A DNA stretch of 64,000 nt from Collinsella aerofaciens (GCF_015548375.1 NZ_JADMWW010000001.1:159852-223851); one strand, 5' to 3'. Shown: positions 52,723 through 61,495, numbered from the stretch's first letter. Translations and numbers: made by a program. Notes: generated by a model not told the origin, from the sequence alone.

Positions 52723-53301
52723 TTAACCGCGCGCCTTTTTTACGATCGTAAAGTCGGGAGCCATACTCACAACGGCATCCGCCGCACTCGACGCAAAGCG
52801 CCGGTCCGCATCGAGTTCACGGGTAACCACCGAGAGCCAAACGCCCTCGACGCCCCGGAGCATGCGGCCCAAAACAGGCTGCACCGGCGTATACATGCGC
52901 ACGGTATACTCGTCCGAATCGCCTCGGAAAAGCGGCGCGTGCATATTGCCGATCTCCCAGCACGCATGCGCGAGCGCAATCGGGTCCATGCGGTCGACTT
53001 CGACCAAATAAACCTCGGCACTGCGCAGGCGCACGACAACCGCCACGGGCACCATGCCCGAACGGTCGATGGCGAGCACATCGCCATCGGCAAGGCGATC
53101 GCCATCGGCAGCGCCCAGCCGAATATCGACCGTACGCCCCAGCTCCGTCACGCCCACAAATGTGCGGGCATCGGCCTGGTCCCAATCGAGTAGTAGCTCA
53201 TCGACCTCAAAGACACCGCCCAGCTCCCGGCGAAGCAAAAGCTCATAGGACGGGTCGTTGAGATTTCCGAGACACGCTGTCGAAACCAGATTCACAGGCA
53301 T
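52723..53301 (-). CDS. UreE-like protein without the metal-binding histidine
   Basis: The 192-residue protein resembles the urease accessory protein UreE: a beta-rich N-domain (VTELGRTVDIRLGAADGDRLADGDVLAID in two strands) and the signature ALAHACWEIGNMHAPLF (about 109-125), where UreE has ACYxLGNRHxPLQ. In UreE the following helix has a nickel-binding His (RYHHDHVL-like). Here that place reads YTVRMYTPVQPVL with no His, and there is no His-rich tail. No urease or hydrogenase genes lie in the window. It starts 3 bases after the SlyD-like gene. Confidence 0.65.
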   Translation of the reverse strand: MPVNLVSTACLGNLNDPSYELLLRRELGGVFEVDELLLDWDQADARTFVGVTELGRTVDIRLGAADGDRLADGDVLAIDRSGMVPVAVVVRLRSAEVYLVEVDRMDPIALAHACWEIGNMHAPLFRGDSDEYTVRMYTPVQPVLGRMLRGVEGVWLSVVTRELDADRRFASSAADAVVSMAPDFTIVKKARG

Positions 53302-53304
53302 AGC

Positions 53305-53733
53305 CTAGTCCTCGACCTCGACGAGCTCGATATCAAAGTTGAGGTCCTTGCCGGCAAGCTCGTGGTTGGCATCGAGCGTCACGGCCTCGGGCGTTACGTC
53401 GATGACGACGGCGGGGACGGGCATGCCGCTCGGCGTGGACAGGAAGAGCTTCATGCCCTTCTCGATCTGCTCGATGTTGGGAACCTGCTCGGCCGGGAAG
53501 GTAATAACCATCTCGGGATTGTGCTCGCCGTAGGCATCGGCAGCAGGAATGTGCACGGTCTTCTTCTCGCCCACCTGCATGTCGACAACAGCGGCGTCGA
53601 AGCCCTTGATCATCTGACCGGCGCCGCAGGTGAACTCCAGCGGCTCGCCGCGATCGTAGGAGCTATCGAACTGCGTGCCGTCGTCGAGCGTGCCGCGATA
53701 ATGAGTCTTGACCTTCTTGCCCTGGTTGGACAT
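53305..53733 (-). CDS. FKBP-type peptidyl-prolyl isomerase, SlyD-like
   Basis: The 142-residue protein has VKTHYRGTLDDGTQFDSSYDRGEPLEF, then GAGQMIKGFDAAVVDMQVGEKK, an insert-in-flap domain (AYGEHNPEMVITFPAEQVP), and LDANHELAGKDLNFDIEL, the pattern of SlyD. It lacks the C-terminal His/Cys-rich tail used for nickel. It acts as a proline isomerase and chaperone. The start at 53733 follows GGAGG. It is followed at once by the UreE-like gene, an intriguing pairing because both families handle nickel in other bacteria. Confidence 0.9.
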   Translation of the reverse strand: MSNQGKKVKTHYRGTLDDGTQFDSSYDRGEPLEFTCGAGQMIKGFDAAVVDMQVGEKKTVHIPAADAYGEHNPEMVITFPAEQVPNIEQIEKGMKLFLSTPSGMPVPAVVIDVTPEAVTLDANHELAGKDLNFDIELVEVED

Positions 53734-53853
53734 GGTAACCTCCGTGATAAGGGCGGCGCACAACGCGGGCCGCCGTGAACATATGGCGCTAACTATACCC
53801 TAGTCATACAATTCAATGACAGTTTGCAAAGAAACGCTGCAACCGGAGGAACC

Positions 53854-54867
53854 ATGGCATATCCCGTATTTGACCTACACTGCGACACCGCCGACCGCAT
53901 CGGCTGGGCCACGCTCGATCTCGACCTGCGCTTTACCGCCGGCACCGACGGTTATTTCCCCGGCGACGAAACGCATCCGCAAGATTTCGACCTCATCGAG
54001 GGCAACGCCTGCGCCATCTCGCTCGCAAAGATCGGCAACACGCCATGGGCACAGTGCTTCGCCACGTTTGTCCCCGATGAGATTCCCACCGCCCACGCCG
54101 CGCGCTTCCAGGCGCAGATCATGGCGCATATGAGCGGCCAGGCAATGCTCAACCACGACCGCATGGTCAACGTACGCAGCGCGGCAGACATTCGCCCCGC
54201 GCTCAAAGACGGCAAGGTCGCCTGCATCCACACCATCGAAAACGCCACGTTCTTTGCCGAGGACCCCGCGTTGATCGAGGTGCTCAAGAGCTTGGGCGTA
54301 CTCATGTCATCGCTCAGCTGGAATGCGCAGGGACCGCTCGCGAGCGGACACGATACCCACACCGGCCTCACCGCCGCCGGCATCGAGGCACTTACGCAGA
54401 TGGAGCACGCCGGCATGGTGCTTGACGTCTCCCACCTCAACGATGAGTGCTTTGACGAGGTTGTCGCCCACGCCACACGTCCCTTCGTCGCCAGCCACTC
54501 CAACTCCCGTGCGGTTTGCGGCGTCAAACGCAACCTTACCGACGACCAGTTCCGCACCATTCGCGACATGGGCGGTATCGTCGGCCTCAACTACTGCAGC
54601 GAGTTCCTTTCCAACGACGCAACCGACAAGACCGCCGCAGACGTCACCTTCGACCAGCTGGCGGCACATATCGAGCACTGGCTCGACCTGGGCGGCGAGG
54701 ACGTCATCGCGCTCGGCGGCGACTGGGACGGTGCCACGGTGCCCGCCTTCCTCTCCGATGCCAGCAAGATGCCCGAGTTCCAGAACATGCTCTCCAAGCA
54801 CTTTGGCAAGACCGTGATGCAGAAGCTCTGCAGCGATAATGCCCTTGCCTTCTTCGAGCGTTATTAA
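53854..54867 (+). CDS. M19-family (renal-dipeptidase-type) dipeptidase
   Basis: The 337-residue zinc peptidase has VFDLHCDTADRIGW (HxD ligands), IHTIENA (bridging Glu), VLDVSHLNDECFDEV (His ligand), PFVASHSNSRAVCGVKRNLTD (His ligand) and IALGGDWDGA (Asp). It splits dipeptides, probably from peptide import or wall turnover. No signal peptide is seen, so it is cytoplasmic. GGAGGAACC precedes the ATG at 53854. Confidence 0.92.
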   Translation: MAYPVFDLHCDTADRIGWATLDLDLRFTAGTDGYFPGDETHPQDFDLIEGNACAISLAKIGNTPWAQCFATFVPDEIPTAHAARFQAQIMAHMSGQAMLNHDRMVNVRSAADIRPALKDGKVACIHTIENATFFAEDPALIEVLKSLGVLMSSLSWNAQGPLASGHDTHTGLTAAGIEALTQMEHAGMVLDVSHLNDECFDEVVAHATRPFVASHSNSRAVCGVKRNLTDDQFRTIRDMGGIVGLNYCSEFLSNDATDKTAADVTFDQLAAHIEHWLDLGGEDVIALGGDWDGATVPAFLSDASKMPEFQNMLSKHFGKTVMQKLCSDNALAFFERY

Positions 54868-54886
54868 TTTCACATCCCCTGAGCGA

Positions 54887-54916
54887 GCCGGCATGCCGAA
54901 CGGTCGACATGCCGGC
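54887..54916 (+). terminator. Hairpin between the dipeptidase and M48-type genes
   Basis: GCCGGCATG and CATGCCGGC form a perfect 9-bp stem, 26 bases before the next start. There is no strong T-run. Confidence 0.5.
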
Positions 54917-54941
54917 CCGTCCCCAATCTGAAGGACCGCTT

Positions 54942-55718
54942 TTGACGCAGCAGTTTACGATTTCCGTATCCCGACCGGATGGGACGCCCATCCCCGTCGT
55001 CGTTACCAAAAAGTGCGTCAAGAACTTCAACCTACGCGTCACATCGAGCGGCGAGGTCCACGCCAGCGCACCACTTGGCGCCAGCCGCGAGCGTATTGAA
55101 GCGTTTGTGAAGCGCAACAGCGCCTGGATTATCAGCCGACGTGCCCAGCGCGAGCAACGTCAGGCGACGGCGCGAGAGCCGCTCAGTCCCTCGTCCATCA
55201 TTGCACTTTGGGGCAAGCCCATCACGGTACAGGATGCACTCGATCATAACTTTGCATCACCCGCACCGCGGCCCAAGCAGGCTACCTTCGCAAGTTTTAT
55301 GGGTACCGACGAACCAAACGGACGTCCGCAGGCCAAGTGGAACGCGACCCTCGACGGCTTAACGCCCAGTGAGATCCAAGCCCATATTGACCAGCTCTAT
55401 ACGTCCGAGGTCACATCGGCACTGCGCGATATGGTGCACGCATACGAAATCGCAATGGGTGTCGCCGTATCCCGCGTTTCCGTACGCAGCATGAAAACGC
55501 GTTGGGGATCATGCACGCCCAAGACCGGAGCCATTCGCATCGCACGCGAACTTGCCGCCTATCCCATCGAATGCCTCGACATGGTTGTCGCCCACGAGCT
55601 CGTCCACTTGCTCGAGCCAAGCCACAACCAGCGGTTCCACGTCCTGCTCGACACATACTGCCCCAACAATAGAGCACTTTCTCAGCGACTCAAGCAGCCA
55701 CCCATAGAGACGTATTAG
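54942..55718 (+). CDS. YgjP/SprT-like M48 metallopeptidase (DUF45)
   Basis: The 258-residue protein has the DUF45 plan: a beta-rich N-half (VVVTKKCVKNFNLRVTSSGE, VHASAPLGASRERIEAFVKR), VRSMKTRWGSC, IRIARELAAYPIECLDMVV, the zinc motif AHELVHLLEPSHNQRF (HExxH with a following His), and a short tail. A cytoplasmic zinc peptidase of unknown target. A TTG start at 54942 with AAGGA is preferred to the in-frame ATG at 54909, which lies inside a hairpin. Confidence 0.86.
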   Translation: MTQQFTISVSRPDGTPIPVVVTKKCVKNFNLRVTSSGEVHASAPLGASRERIEAFVKRNSAWIISRRAQREQRQATAREPLSPSSIIALWGKPITVQDALDHNFASPAPRPKQATFASFMGTDEPNGRPQAKWNATLDGLTPSEIQAHIDQLYTSEVTSALRDMVHAYEIAMGVAVSRVSVRSMKTRWGSCTPKTGAIRIARELAAYPIECLDMVVAHELVHLLEPSHNQRFHVLLDTYCPNNRALSQRLKQPPIETY

Positions 55719-55724
55719 AACCGG

Positions 55725-56210
55725 TTAGCGCACGCGCTCGATCTCGACGCCGCAGCTTGCCAGGGGAAGACCGACGGGCGCCCACGGCTTATCGAGCTTT
55801 ATGCGCACACCAAGCAGCAAGGGATAACGACGCAACAGCATCTGGGCCACACCCTCGGCTGCCGCCTCGATAAGTTTAAACGTATGCTCGCGCAGATACC
55901 CATCGACATCGTGGCACACCGAGCCGTAGTCAATCGAGGCGTCCAGGTTATCGTGCTCCCCCGCTGCACGCAGGTCGGCATAGAGCACCAAGGACACGAT
56001 GAACTTCTGGCCCAGCGCGTTCTCTTCGGGATACACGCCGTGGTTGGCAAAGACCTCGAGACCGTCGATAGTAATGCGGTCAGCATGGCGCAGATCGTCA
56101 TAGCTCACGTGGGGAACCGCCGTTGCGGTGGATATTTCGCCCCTTCCACGGCGGGCGAGCTCGGCGCCTTCAGTCTTGGTTGCATTCTCGGGCAGTTTCT
56201 TGTTGCTCAT
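55725..56210 (-). CDS. folB: Dihydroneopterin aldolase
   Basis: The 161-residue protein has an N-terminal extension of about 40 residues, then the FolB domain: DRITIDGLEVFANHGVYPEE, NALGQKFIVSLVLYADL, DYGSVCHDVDGYL, FKLIEAAAEGVAQMLL and IKLDKPWAPVGLPL. It cleaves dihydroneopterin to hydroxymethyl-dihydropterin in folate synthesis. It is in a row with folE and an HD-domain gene. The N-terminal extension is unusual. Confidence 0.9.
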   Translation of the reverse strand: MSNKKLPENATKTEGAELARRGRGEISTATAVPHVSYDDLRHADRITIDGLEVFANHGVYPEENALGQKFIVSLVLYADLRAAGEHDNLDASIDYGSVCHDVDGYLREHTFKLIEAAAEGVAQMLLRRYPLLLGVRIKLDKPWAPVGLPLASCGVEIERVR

Positions 56211-56253
56211 CGCGATCGTCTCCTTCGTTTAGAACCCCGACCGCGTAAACTAA

Positions 56254-56835
56254 CTACACGCGAATCGACAGGTTCTTTTTATCATCGCTCCAGTTGCAAG
56301 CATTGCGCGCGGGGCATGCAAAGCAGGCGCGCGACGCTTTGTCGGCTGCATAGAGCAGGCGCTCGAGCGGTTGGCTGTTCACGCGCAGCTTTCGATGGCC
56401 CAGAATGGCCGTCTTAATGGCTGCGGCATCGGCCGGCTCAAACGCTACGTCATCGGGCATGCCGCCGAGAATCGCATCAGCGACGCGTTCGCTTGCAACA
56501 TCATGGGATATACCCGATTCGTACTGTTCATCTTTGCCGATATCGTGAAGAAGTGCCGTGGCGTAGATGACCTCGCGGTCAAATTCGAGATCTTCCTCGA
56601 GATTCTTAATCCACATAATACGAGCGACATCCAGCAGGTGGTCAATACCGTGGCGGCAGAAGATGCGCCCCGATTCCAACTGTGCAATGTTGCCCAGGTG
56701 CCGCCGGAACAGGCCGTTGGCACAGATGTAATCGATACGAGGCATGACGCCAAAAGGCGCCAGGCCCGAAGCCATAAAACCGCGACGCGGCGTTCCCTCG
56801 TCAGTATTCGATGTAAAGTCGTTGACGACTCTCAT
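56254..56835 (-). CDS. HD-domain phosphohydrolase in the folate cluster
   Basis: The 193-residue protein has FCRHGIDHLLDVARIMWI and ATALLHDIGKDEQYESGISH, the HD motif of metal-dependent phosphohydrolases. It ends in CFACPARNACNWSDDKKN, a cysteine cluster. It lies 2 bases after folE, and folB follows. A pterin triphosphate pyrophosphatase role (FolQ-type) is possible given the context, because folE-derived neopterin triphosphate needs dephosphorylation before FolB. That assignment is inference. Otherwise a nucleotide phosphatase. Confidence 0.8.
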   Translation of the reverse strand: MRVVNDFTSNTDEGTPRRGFMASGLAPFGVMPRIDYICANGLFRRHLGNIAQLESGRIFCRHGIDHLLDVARIMWIKNLEEDLEFDREVIYATALLHDIGKDEQYESGISHDVASERVADAILGGMPDDVAFEPADAAAIKTAILGHRKLRVNSQPLERLLYAADKASRACFACPARNACNWSDDKKNLSIRV

Positions 56836-56837
56836 AG

Positions 56838-57395
56838 TTAGCGTCCCAGCATCCTAAAGAATCGCTCCTCGAGCGACGGATCGGCCTCAAAGACGCCGCG
56901 ACGAGCGAGCGTCACGGTCTTGGTGCCAGGCTTTTGCACGCCGCGCATGGTCATGCACATATGCTCGGCTTCCATGAGCACAATCGCTCCCTGGGGAGCG
57001 AGATACTCCATGAGGGCATCGGCAACCTGTGCACACAGCTGCTCCTGCAGCTGCAGACGACGGGCATAGACCTCAACCGTGCGGGCAAGCTTAGAAAGCC
57101 CTGCGACACGGCCGTTGGGGATATAGCCAATGGCAGCCTTGCCGTAAAACGGCAGCAGATGATGCTCGCACAGCGAGTAAAACGTAATGTCGCGCTCGAT
57201 AACCAAATCGTTCGAAGCGACGGCAAAGGTTTTAGACAGGTGTTCCTCGGCACTCTGGTCCATACCGCCGGCGATCTCACCATACATACGGGCAACGCGC
57301 GCCGGGGTCTCCAGCAGGCCCTCACGAGTTGGATCCTCGCCTATGCCCTCAAGCAATAGCTTAATGGCGGCCTCGACTTTTTCCTGATCGACCAT
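56838..57395 (-). CDS. folE: GTP cyclohydrolase I
   Basis: The 185-residue enzyme has [45 protein letters not shown] (zinc CEHH), [31 protein letters not shown] and [12 protein letters not shown] (second zinc Cys, catalytic His region). It converts GTP to dihydroneopterin triphosphate, the first folate step. The start is the ATG at 57395 with GTGAGG. The upstream in-frame ATG at 57458 lacks a box. Confidence 0.94.
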   Translation of the reverse strand: MVDQEKVEAAIKLLLEGIGEDPTREGLLETPARVARMYGEIAGGMDQSAEEHLSKTFAVASNDLVIERDITFYSLCEHHLLPFYGKAAIGYIPNGRVAGLSKLARTVEVYARRLQLQEQLCAQVADALMEYLAPQGAIVLMEAEHMCMTMRGVQKPGTKTVTLARRGVFEADPSLEERFFRMLGR

Positions 57396-57461
57396 CTGGG
57401 CCTCACTTTTCCGATTTTGCGTTCGCGCTATGGTACCACGCCCTTTGGCATCGGCCACAAG

Positions 57462-58043
57462 CTACATAGTATGGGTCGAATAGACTGGATCGTCCCGCCA
57501 AAGTTCAACCGCATCACAAAGCGCAACACCCTCGCGCTCAGCACGGTCGCGCGTAGCGTTCATATCGATCACACGCTGGTTACTCGAGCCCCTAAAACGC
57601 AATGAGATATCGTACAGCTCCTGAACAAACGGGCCATCCACCAACATATCGAGGCAGGCAAGGATACGGTCCGTCGCCTCGGTATGGTGACGACCACCCG
57701 GCATAAGCTCCTCGAGCACGTCGCCGGTAAAACACCAAATGGTCTTTCCTGACCCCGCGGGATAGGCCGCACGCACGCGTTCGATAAAGTCAACAAGCCC
57801 CACCTGATTCTCGGGCTCCATAGGCTCGCCGCCCAGAATCGTCAGGCCGTCAATAAAGGGATGATCGAGGCTCTCGATAATCTTGTCCTCGACGGCACGA
57901 TCGAACGGCTCGCCCGCAGCAAAGTCCCACGCGACAGAGTTAAAGCAGTTCTTGCACCCACGACGGCACCCACTCACAAACAGAGAAGTACGAACGCCTT
58001 CCCCATCAGCAATGTCGAAATACTTAATGTTCGCGTAGTTCAT
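57462..58043 (-). CDS. nrdG: Anaerobic ribonucleotide reductase activating protein
   Basis: The 193-residue radical-SAM enzyme has YANIKYFDIADGEGVRTSLF, the cluster motif SGCRRGCKNCFN (CxxxCxxC), LTILGGEPMEPENQ (SAM-binding GGE) and IWCFTGD. It generates the glycyl radical on NrdD. The start is the ATG at 58043, with GGGAGAG. It is separated from nrdD by 427 bases holding two large palindromes. Confidence 0.94.
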   Translation of the reverse strand: MNYANIKYFDIADGEGVRTSLFVSGCRRGCKNCFNSVAWDFAAGEPFDRAVEDKIIESLDHPFIDGLTILGGEPMEPENQVGLVDFIERVRAAYPAGSGKTIWCFTGDVLEELMPGGRHHTEATDRILACLDMLVDGPFVQELYDISLRFRGSSNQRVIDMNATRDRAEREGVALCDAVELWRDDPVYSTHTM

Positions 58044-58058
58044 AGGTAACTCTCCCGG

Positions 58059-58142
58059 GAGGCCGGGACATATCATCCCGTCCTCAAACATTCTCGGCCT
58101 GCGGCCTGCGAAACTGCGGGCGGGACGATATGCCCCGGCCTC
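58059..58142. repeat. 84-bp hairpin upstream of nrdG
   Basis: Arms 58059-58080 and 58121-58142 (22 bp) pair at 20 positions (GAGGCCGGGACATATC with GATATGCCCCGGCCTC). A small GGCC-rich hairpin lies inside. It is placed 16 bases before the nrdG start on the minus strand. Confidence 0.7.
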
Positions 58143-58289
58143 ATGCAAAGGGTAACTCAATGAACGAAGCGAACATCGAGTATAGGGTTCGAGGTCCAAT
58201 AAAAACTTTGTTGCAGCCCAACCGTCATCGCAAGCAAAACGTTGTTGCAAGTCAACTCATTTCCGCTAAGAACTTCGAGAAGTGAGCAG

Positions 58290-58490
58290 ACCGCATGCTG
58301 CATCTCAACTACGTCAACTTGGCTGAACCGAGAGGGCCGCTTGGGCTTTTGCTCGATATGAGTTCCGCACGCAAAGAAGGCCACTTAATGTGGCCTTCGT
58401 CTTGCGCAGGACTGTCCGAAATAGCGAGCAAATGCCCAAGCGGCCCTCTCGGTTCAGCCCCGGAGCGGTATTAGAGATGCAGCACGCGGT
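58290..58490. repeat. 201-bp palindrome including the nrdD 3' end
   Basis: Inner arms 58321-58355 and 58425-58459 (35 bp) differ at one position (GGCTGAACCGAGAGGGCCGC and so on). Outer arms 58290-58306 and 58474-58490 (17 bp) differ at one. All share the same centre near 58390. The right outer arm is the last codons of nrdD, so the left arm is an inverted copy of the gene end. A terminator-like hairpin (GAAGGCCAC/GTGGCCTTC) is at the centre. Confidence 0.85.
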
Positions 58491-60693
58491 CGCGGATCTC
58501 CTCGGTTCGACCCTGGTTCCAGAATTGAGTACCGATGTAGCCGCACGTACGACGGGCGACATTCATCTTCTCCTGATCGCGGTTGCCGCAATTGGGGCAC
58601 TCCCACACCAGCTTGCCGTCATCCTCGACAATCTTGATCTCGCCGTCGTAGCCGCACACCTGGCAGTAGTCGCTCTTGGTGTTGAGCTCGGCGTACATGA
58701 TGTTGTCGTAGATGTACTGCATCACGCGAATGACAGCCTTGAGGTTGTCCTGCATGTTGGGAACCTCGACGTAGGAGATGGCACCGCCCGGCGAAAGCTG
58801 CTGGAACATACCCTCGAACTTGAGCTTATCGAAAGCATCAATCTCCTCAGACACATGGACGTGGTAGCTGTTGGTGATGTAGCCCTTGTCCGTCACGCCC
58901 GGGATGATGCCAAAACGACGCTGCAGGCACTTGGCGAACTTGTAGGTCGTCGACTCAAGCGGGGTACCGTACAGCGAGAAGTCAATATCGCTTTCGGCCT
59001 TCCACTCGGCGCACTTGTCGTTCATGCGTTGCATGACGGCCATGGCAAAGGGCGTGCCCTCCTTCTCGGTGTGGCTGTGGCCCGTCATATACTTGACGCA
59101 CTCATACAGGCCGGCATAACCCAGACTAATGGTGGAGTAACCGCCCACGAGCAGCTTGTCGATCGTCTCGCCCTTCTTCAGGCGGGCGAGGGCACCGTAC
59201 TGCCAAAGAATCGGTGCGGCGTCAGAAAGCGTACCCATCAGACGCTCATGACGGCACAGCAGGGCGCGGTGGCACAGCTCAAGGCGCTCGTCGAAGATCT
59301 TCCAGAACTTGTCCATGTCCTGATGCGAGCTCAGCGCGACATCAGGCAGGTTGATGGTCACGACGCCCTGGTTAAAGCGACCATAGTACTTGGGCTTGTT
59401 CGGGTCGTAGTTCAGCGCGTTGGCAACGTTGTTAAAGCCGTTGCCCGAGCGGTCGGGCGTCAAGAAGCTGCGGCAGCCCATGCAGGTATAGCAGTCGCCG
59501 TTGCCGGCGGTCTCGCCCTTCGACAGCTTGAGCTCGCGCATCTTCTTCTCGGAGATGTAGTCGGGAACCATGCGCTTGGCGGTGCACTTGGCAGCCAGCT
59601 GGGTCAGGTAGAAGTACGGGGAATCCTCGTGAACGTTATCGTCCTCGAGTACATAGATGAGCTTGGGGAATGCCGGGGTAATCCAAACGCCGGCCTCGTT
59701 CTTAACGCCCTCGTAGCGCTGGCGAAGCGTCTCCTCCACGATCATGGCAAGGTCGTGCTTCTCCTGAGGCGTACGGGCCTCGTTAAGATACATAAAGACC
59801 GTCACGAACGGCGCCTGGCCATTGGTGGTCATAAGGGTCACGACCTGATACTGAATCGTCTGGACGCCGCGACGAATCTCATCGCGCAGGCGATCCTCAA
59901 CAACCTCGCGGACCTTTTCGGGAGATGCGGAAACGCCGAGCTCCTCGAGCTCGCGGGCGACCTCGCCGCGAATCTTTTGACGGCTCACCTCGACGAACGG
60001 GGCAAGATGGGTCAGCGAAATCGACTGGCCACCGTACTGGGAGGAAGCAACCTGAGCGATGATCTGCGTCGCGATGTTGCAGGCAGTCGAGAAGCTGTGC
60101 GGCTTCTCGATCAGCGTGCCCGAAATAACAGTACCGTTCTGGAGCATATCCTCCAGGTTCACCAGGTCGCAGTTATGCATGTGCTGGGCAAAGTAGTCCG
60201 AATCATGGAAGTGAATCAGACCCTCATTGTGAGCATCCACAATCTCCTGGGGCAGCAGCACACGCTGGGTCAGGTCCTTGGAGATCTCGCCGGCCATGTA
60301 GTCACGCTGAACGGAATTGACGGTCGGGTTCTTGTTGGAGTTCTCCTGCTTAACCTCTTCGTTGTTGCACTCGATCAGCGACAGGATCTTGTCATCGGTC
60401 GTGTTCTTCTGGCGCTTCAGGCTCTGAACATAGCGATAGATGATGTAGTGGCGGGCAACCTCGTAGCAGTCGAGACGCATGATCTCGTCCTCGACCAAAT
60501 CCTGAATCTCCTCGACCGAAACAGTGTGGCCCGCGTTCTCGCATGCCTCGGCGACGTTTTGTGCCGCGTAAACCACCTGGCGGTCGGTAAGACGAGAGCT
60601 CTCCTCGACCTCCAAGTTTGCGGCACGGATGGCATTGACGATCTTATCGATGTCAAAGACAACCTCGGTGCCGCTGCGCTTGATGATCTTCAT
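58471..60693 (-). CDS. nrdD: Anaerobic ribonucleoside-triphosphate reductase
   Basis: The 740-residue class III reductase has an N-terminal ATP-cone (IIKRSGTEVVFDIDKIVNAI), HFHDSDYFAQHMHNCDLVNL, NGDCYTCMGCRSFLTPDRSG with the active cysteines, a C-terminal zinc site (CQVCGYDGE, CPNCGNRD), and the glycyl-radical segment RRTCGYIGTQFWNQGR. It makes deoxynucleotides without oxygen. AAAGAGG precedes the ATG at 60693. NrdR boxes lie upstream. NrdG activates it. Confidence 0.96.
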   Translation of the reverse strand: MKIIKRSGTEVVFDIDKIVNAIRAANLEVEESSRLTDRQVVYAAQNVAEACENAGHTVSVEEIQDLVEDEIMRLDCYEVARHYIIYRYVQSLKRQKNTTDDKILSLIECNNEEVKQENSNKNPTVNSVQRDYMAGEISKDLTQRVLLPQEIVDAHNEGLIHFHDSDYFAQHMHNCDLVNLEDMLQNGTVISGTLIEKPHSFSTACNIATQIIAQVASSQYGGQSISLTHLAPFVEVSRQKIRGEVARELEELGVSASPEKVREVVEDRLRDEIRRGVQTIQYQVVTLMTTNGQAPFVTVFMYLNEARTPQEKHDLAMIVEETLRQRYEGVKNEAGVWITPAFPKLIYVLEDDNVHEDSPYFYLTQLAAKCTAKRMVPDYISEKKMRELKLSKGETAGNGDCYTCMGCRSFLTPDRSGNGFNNVANALNYDPNKPKYYGRFNQGVVTINLPDVALSSHQDMDKFWKIFDERLELCHRALLCRHERLMGTLSDAAPILWQYGALARLKKGETIDKLLVGGYSTISLGYAGLYECVKYMTGHSHTEKEGTPFAMAVMQRMNDKCAEWKAESDIDFSLYGTPLESTTYKFAKCLQRRFGIIPGVTDKGYITNSYHVHVSEEIDAFDKLKFEGMFQQLSPGGAISYVEVPNMQDNLKAVIRVMQYIYDNIMYAELNTKSDYCQVCGYDGEIKIVEDDGKLVWECPNCGNRDQEKMNVARRTCGYIGTQFWNQGRTEEIRDRVLHL

Positions 60694-60919
60694 CCTCTTG
60701 CCTCTTTCGCATCGTAGCCTCATTGCGCTTCAGAGCCAAACGATGCCCGGCAGGGCTTACCCTGTCTTGCGGCGCCGTCGCGCAATCTGTGTTTTCGATA
60801 ACCATAGGCCCTCATGCGGACAATCCTCGCAGCCAATCAAGGGGCTCAAAGATCCATCCAAATAATGGGGCGAATAAGGTTCTCGTTCTCTGTCCGCCAT
60901 CTATCATACGACAAAGAGG

Positions 60920-60967
60920 CATCTATATCCTGTATTCTTTTTTTAGGTCAAACACAACATATAGTGT
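60920..60967 (-). promoter_or_regulatory. nrdD promoter with tandem NrdR boxes
   Basis: ACACAACATATAGTGT (60952-60967) matches the NrdR box ACACWATATATWGTGT closely. A weaker box, CATCTATATCCTGTAT (60920-60935), is spaced 32 bases from it, the known NrdR tandem spacing. TTGACC (60951-60946) and TATAGA (60927-60922) form a promoter between and across them. The rest of the 636-base gap (60694-61329) shows no gene. Confidence 0.8.
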
Positions 60968-61282
60968 TTCAGCAGGTCAAAGCAATTGGTCAATTTGCAG
61001 ACGCATTATAAATGAAGGCCTCTTGGCAGACTGCTAAAACGTTATCAACCCAACTACCTGCACAGCAGTTTTGAAACCCCCTCAACCGTGCCGCCGCCAA
61101 ATAGCACCAAAACCAAGCTGCTCGCGCCAAAAGAATCCAAAAGATTGTCCTTGACCAACATGTTGCGGTCATGATGGGCCAGGACACATGCAATCTGCCG
61201 GCACCCCTACGGGATACAAAGACCATCGCGTACGGACCTTGGATCAATATTTGATGACTTATTTGGCGGCGCGCTTGGTGGC

Positions 61283-61321
61283 AAAAAACAAAACAGCCCA
61301 GAGGACATAGCCTCTGAGCTG
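61283..61321 (-). terminator. Terminator after the tRNA-Gly/tRNA-Val pair
   Basis: CAGCTCAGAGG and CCTCTGGGCTG form an 11-bp stem with one mismatch, followed on the minus strand by TTTTGTTTTTT. Confidence 0.92.
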
Positions 61322-61329
61322 CGAACATT

Positions 61330-61404
61330 TGGTGGGCGTTAGAAGATTTGAACTTCTGACCTCTTCCGTGTCAGGGAAGCGCTCTCCCCCTGAGCTAAAC
61401 GCCC
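61330..61404 (-). tRNA. tRNA-Val (GAC)
   Basis: GGGCGTT/AACGCCC acceptor arms, D-arm GCTCAGGGGGAGAGC, anticodon stem CTTCC/GGAAG with loop CTGACAC (anticodon GAC), T-arm GAAGTTCAAATCTTC, and encoded CCA. Confidence 0.95.
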
Positions 61405-61407
61405 AAA

Positions 61408-61483
61408 TGGAGCGGACAACGGGGCTCGAACCCGCGACCCCAACCTTGGCAAGGTTGTGCTCTACCAACTGAGCCATGTCCGC
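61408..61483 (-). tRNA. tRNA-Gly (GCC), copy 1
   Basis: GCGGACA/TGTCCGC acceptor arms, anticodon stem CAACC/GGTTG with loop TTGCCAA (anticodon GCC), T-arm GCGGGTTCGAGCCCCGT, and encoded CCA. The sequence is identical to the copies at 63696 and 63922. Confidence 0.95.
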
Positions 61484-61495
61484 TTACGAGGATTA

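Noticed and set aside
52723..53301. A urease operon
   Set aside because: Only a UreE-like protein is present. No ureABC, ureF, ureG or nickel transporter genes occur in the window.
58390..60717. A 775-codon plus-strand frame opposite nrdD
   Set aside because: It is antisense to a fully convincing nrdD. Its composition (Val/Leu/His/Gly rich) is the usual shadow of GC-rich coding, and it has no motif or ribosome-binding site.
60990..61328. A 112-codon minus-strand frame between nrdD and tRNA-Val
   Set aside because: No ribosome-binding site or motif; it overlaps the tRNA terminator. The gap appears non-coding.
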